A DNA stretch of 5,507 nucleotides from an uncultured Atopobium sp. Lineage in GTDB: Bacteria > Actinomycetota > Coriobacteriia > Coriobacteriales > Atopobiaceae. The stretch covers positions 1-5,507 of the forward strand of contig CAKARF010000064.1 of NCBI GenBank assembly GCA_916720465.1, read 5' to 3'. Under the pieces are notes generated by a model. It was not told the origin of the DNA. It saw only the letters and a program-made list of their open reading frames with translations, and made no database searches. Shown piece after piece: positions 5,142-5,507 of this stretch. Position numbers and translations under genes: made by a program. Position 1 is the first letter of the stretch; the number at the start of each line of letters is the position of its first letter.

Positions 5142-5342
5142 TGCAGACATAAAGCTGTCAAAGAGCTCTGGATCGTGGTTGAATGCTTTTCTGCACTCAG
5201 TAGTAGGAGCAATGGTTTTAGCCCATTCATCAGCGTGTAGGTTCTCTTTTTTGATACCACGAGGCCACAGTCTATCTACCAGCACGCGATACCCATCGTT
5301 AGCTTCTGGCACTTCGTAAGTCCTCTTAAGGTTGATATTCAT
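4983..5342 (-). CDS. DUF488 domain protein, complete
   Basis: 119 residues from ATG at 5342. DUF488 signatures: INLKRTYEV at the N-terminus, GYRVLVDRLWPRGIKKE (about 17-33) with the hallmark DRLWPRG, then DEWAKTIAPT, RKAFNHDPELFDSF, Y-x-AELE, TVTLLFSDKD and NNAVVLKKWL. The family is small, cytoplasmic and of unknown biochemical role; the length is typical. An upstream in-frame ATG at 5378 exists, but 5342 is chosen because AGGGAG lies 5-6 nt before it and the family starts right there. It converges on the murI fragment. This is the only complete DUF488 gene here, since the copy at 1369-1529 is broken. Confidence 0.93.
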   Translation of the reverse strand: MNINLKRTYEVPEANDGYRVLVDRLWPRGIKKENLHADEWAKTIAPTTECRKAFNHDPELFDSFMSAYTAELESNPDAETFVEQLKKLDQSTVTLLFSDKDTQYNNAVVLKKWLESKLK

Positions 5343-5366
5343 TGTTGCTCCCTTCAGCTCATGTAC

Positions 5367-5397
5367 GTTATACCGCAAAATATCTATTCGGTTACAA
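5367..5397 (-). promoter_or_regulatory. Possible promoter of the DUF488 gene
   Basis: On the minus strand TTGTAA (5397-5392) and TATAAC (5372-5367) are separated by 19 bp. This would start transcription about 15-20 nt before the ATG at 5342. The spacer is longer than ideal and the hexamers are imperfect. Confidence 0.3.
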
Positions 5398-5478
5398 ACT
5401 ATTTAATAGGACTAGGCATTCATATCCGCATGTTTATGATGAAGTTCATTCTTTAAAACCCACGGAGAAAGGAAAGCC

Positions 5479-5507
5479 ATGGCAAACTCAGTGGAGAAGA
5501 AAGACAT
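5479..5507 (+). CDS. Start of an unidentified gene (truncated by window end)
   Basis: ATG at 5479 opens a frame reading MANSVEKKD to the edge of the window. AAAGGA (5468-5473) lies 5 nt before it, a good ribosome site. It is divergent from DUF488 across a 136-bp gap. Nine residues are too few to name the product. Confidence 0.55.

Overview
The window looks like part of a moderately AT-rich actinobacterial chromosome. The SlyD-like isomerase, the murI/DUF488 convergent pair and a secreted Ala/Thr/Glu-rich surface protein would fit a Coriobacteriia member of the Atopobium/Lancefieldella/Olsenella type. That placement rests on general resemblance, not a search, and is tentative (about 0.5).

Layout. 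1-427 (minus): SlyD/FKBP-type prolyl isomerase, open at the left edge. 428-539: divergent promoter region. 540-1349 (plus): intact glutamate racemase murI. 1369-1529 (minus): only the C-terminal third of a DUF488 gene. At 1530 it is replaced by a 5'-truncated DUF1643 gene (1530-1972, plus) that runs into a 36-bp CRISPR-like repeat (1950-1985). 2177-3409 (plus): secreted or surface protein. 3410-3623: AT-rich DNA with no gene seen. 3624-3839 (plus): remnant of a conserved protein, cut off by a second identical repeat (3840-3875). 3876-4812: a 937-bp block with a 5'-truncated unknown ORF translationally coupled to a nearly complete DUF1643 gene. This block also ends in a repeat (4813-4848). 4850-4963: 3' fragment of a second, diverged murI. 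4983-5342 (minus): complete DUF488 gene. 5479-5507: start of another plus-strand gene.

The central point is that the three identical 36-bp units have type II CRISPR repeat architecture (GTTTT start, AAAC end, imperfect inner dyad). They are solitary and about 1-1.9 kb apart, with gene fragments rather than ~30-bp spacers around them. Every reading frame that touches a repeat is cut there. The whole insert (about 1528-4894) is bracketed by roughly 85%-identical direct repeats of the murI-3'/DUF488-3' region, while the two DUF1643-repeat copies inside it are base-for-base identical over 457 bp. The ancestral order was presumably murI > < DUF488. The window therefore records insertion of accessory DNA with imported flanking sequence plus a very recent duplication, or else an assembly mis-join made through CRISPR repeats and spacers. 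Sequence alone cannot separate these. No cas gene, tracrRNA or regular spacer array is visible.
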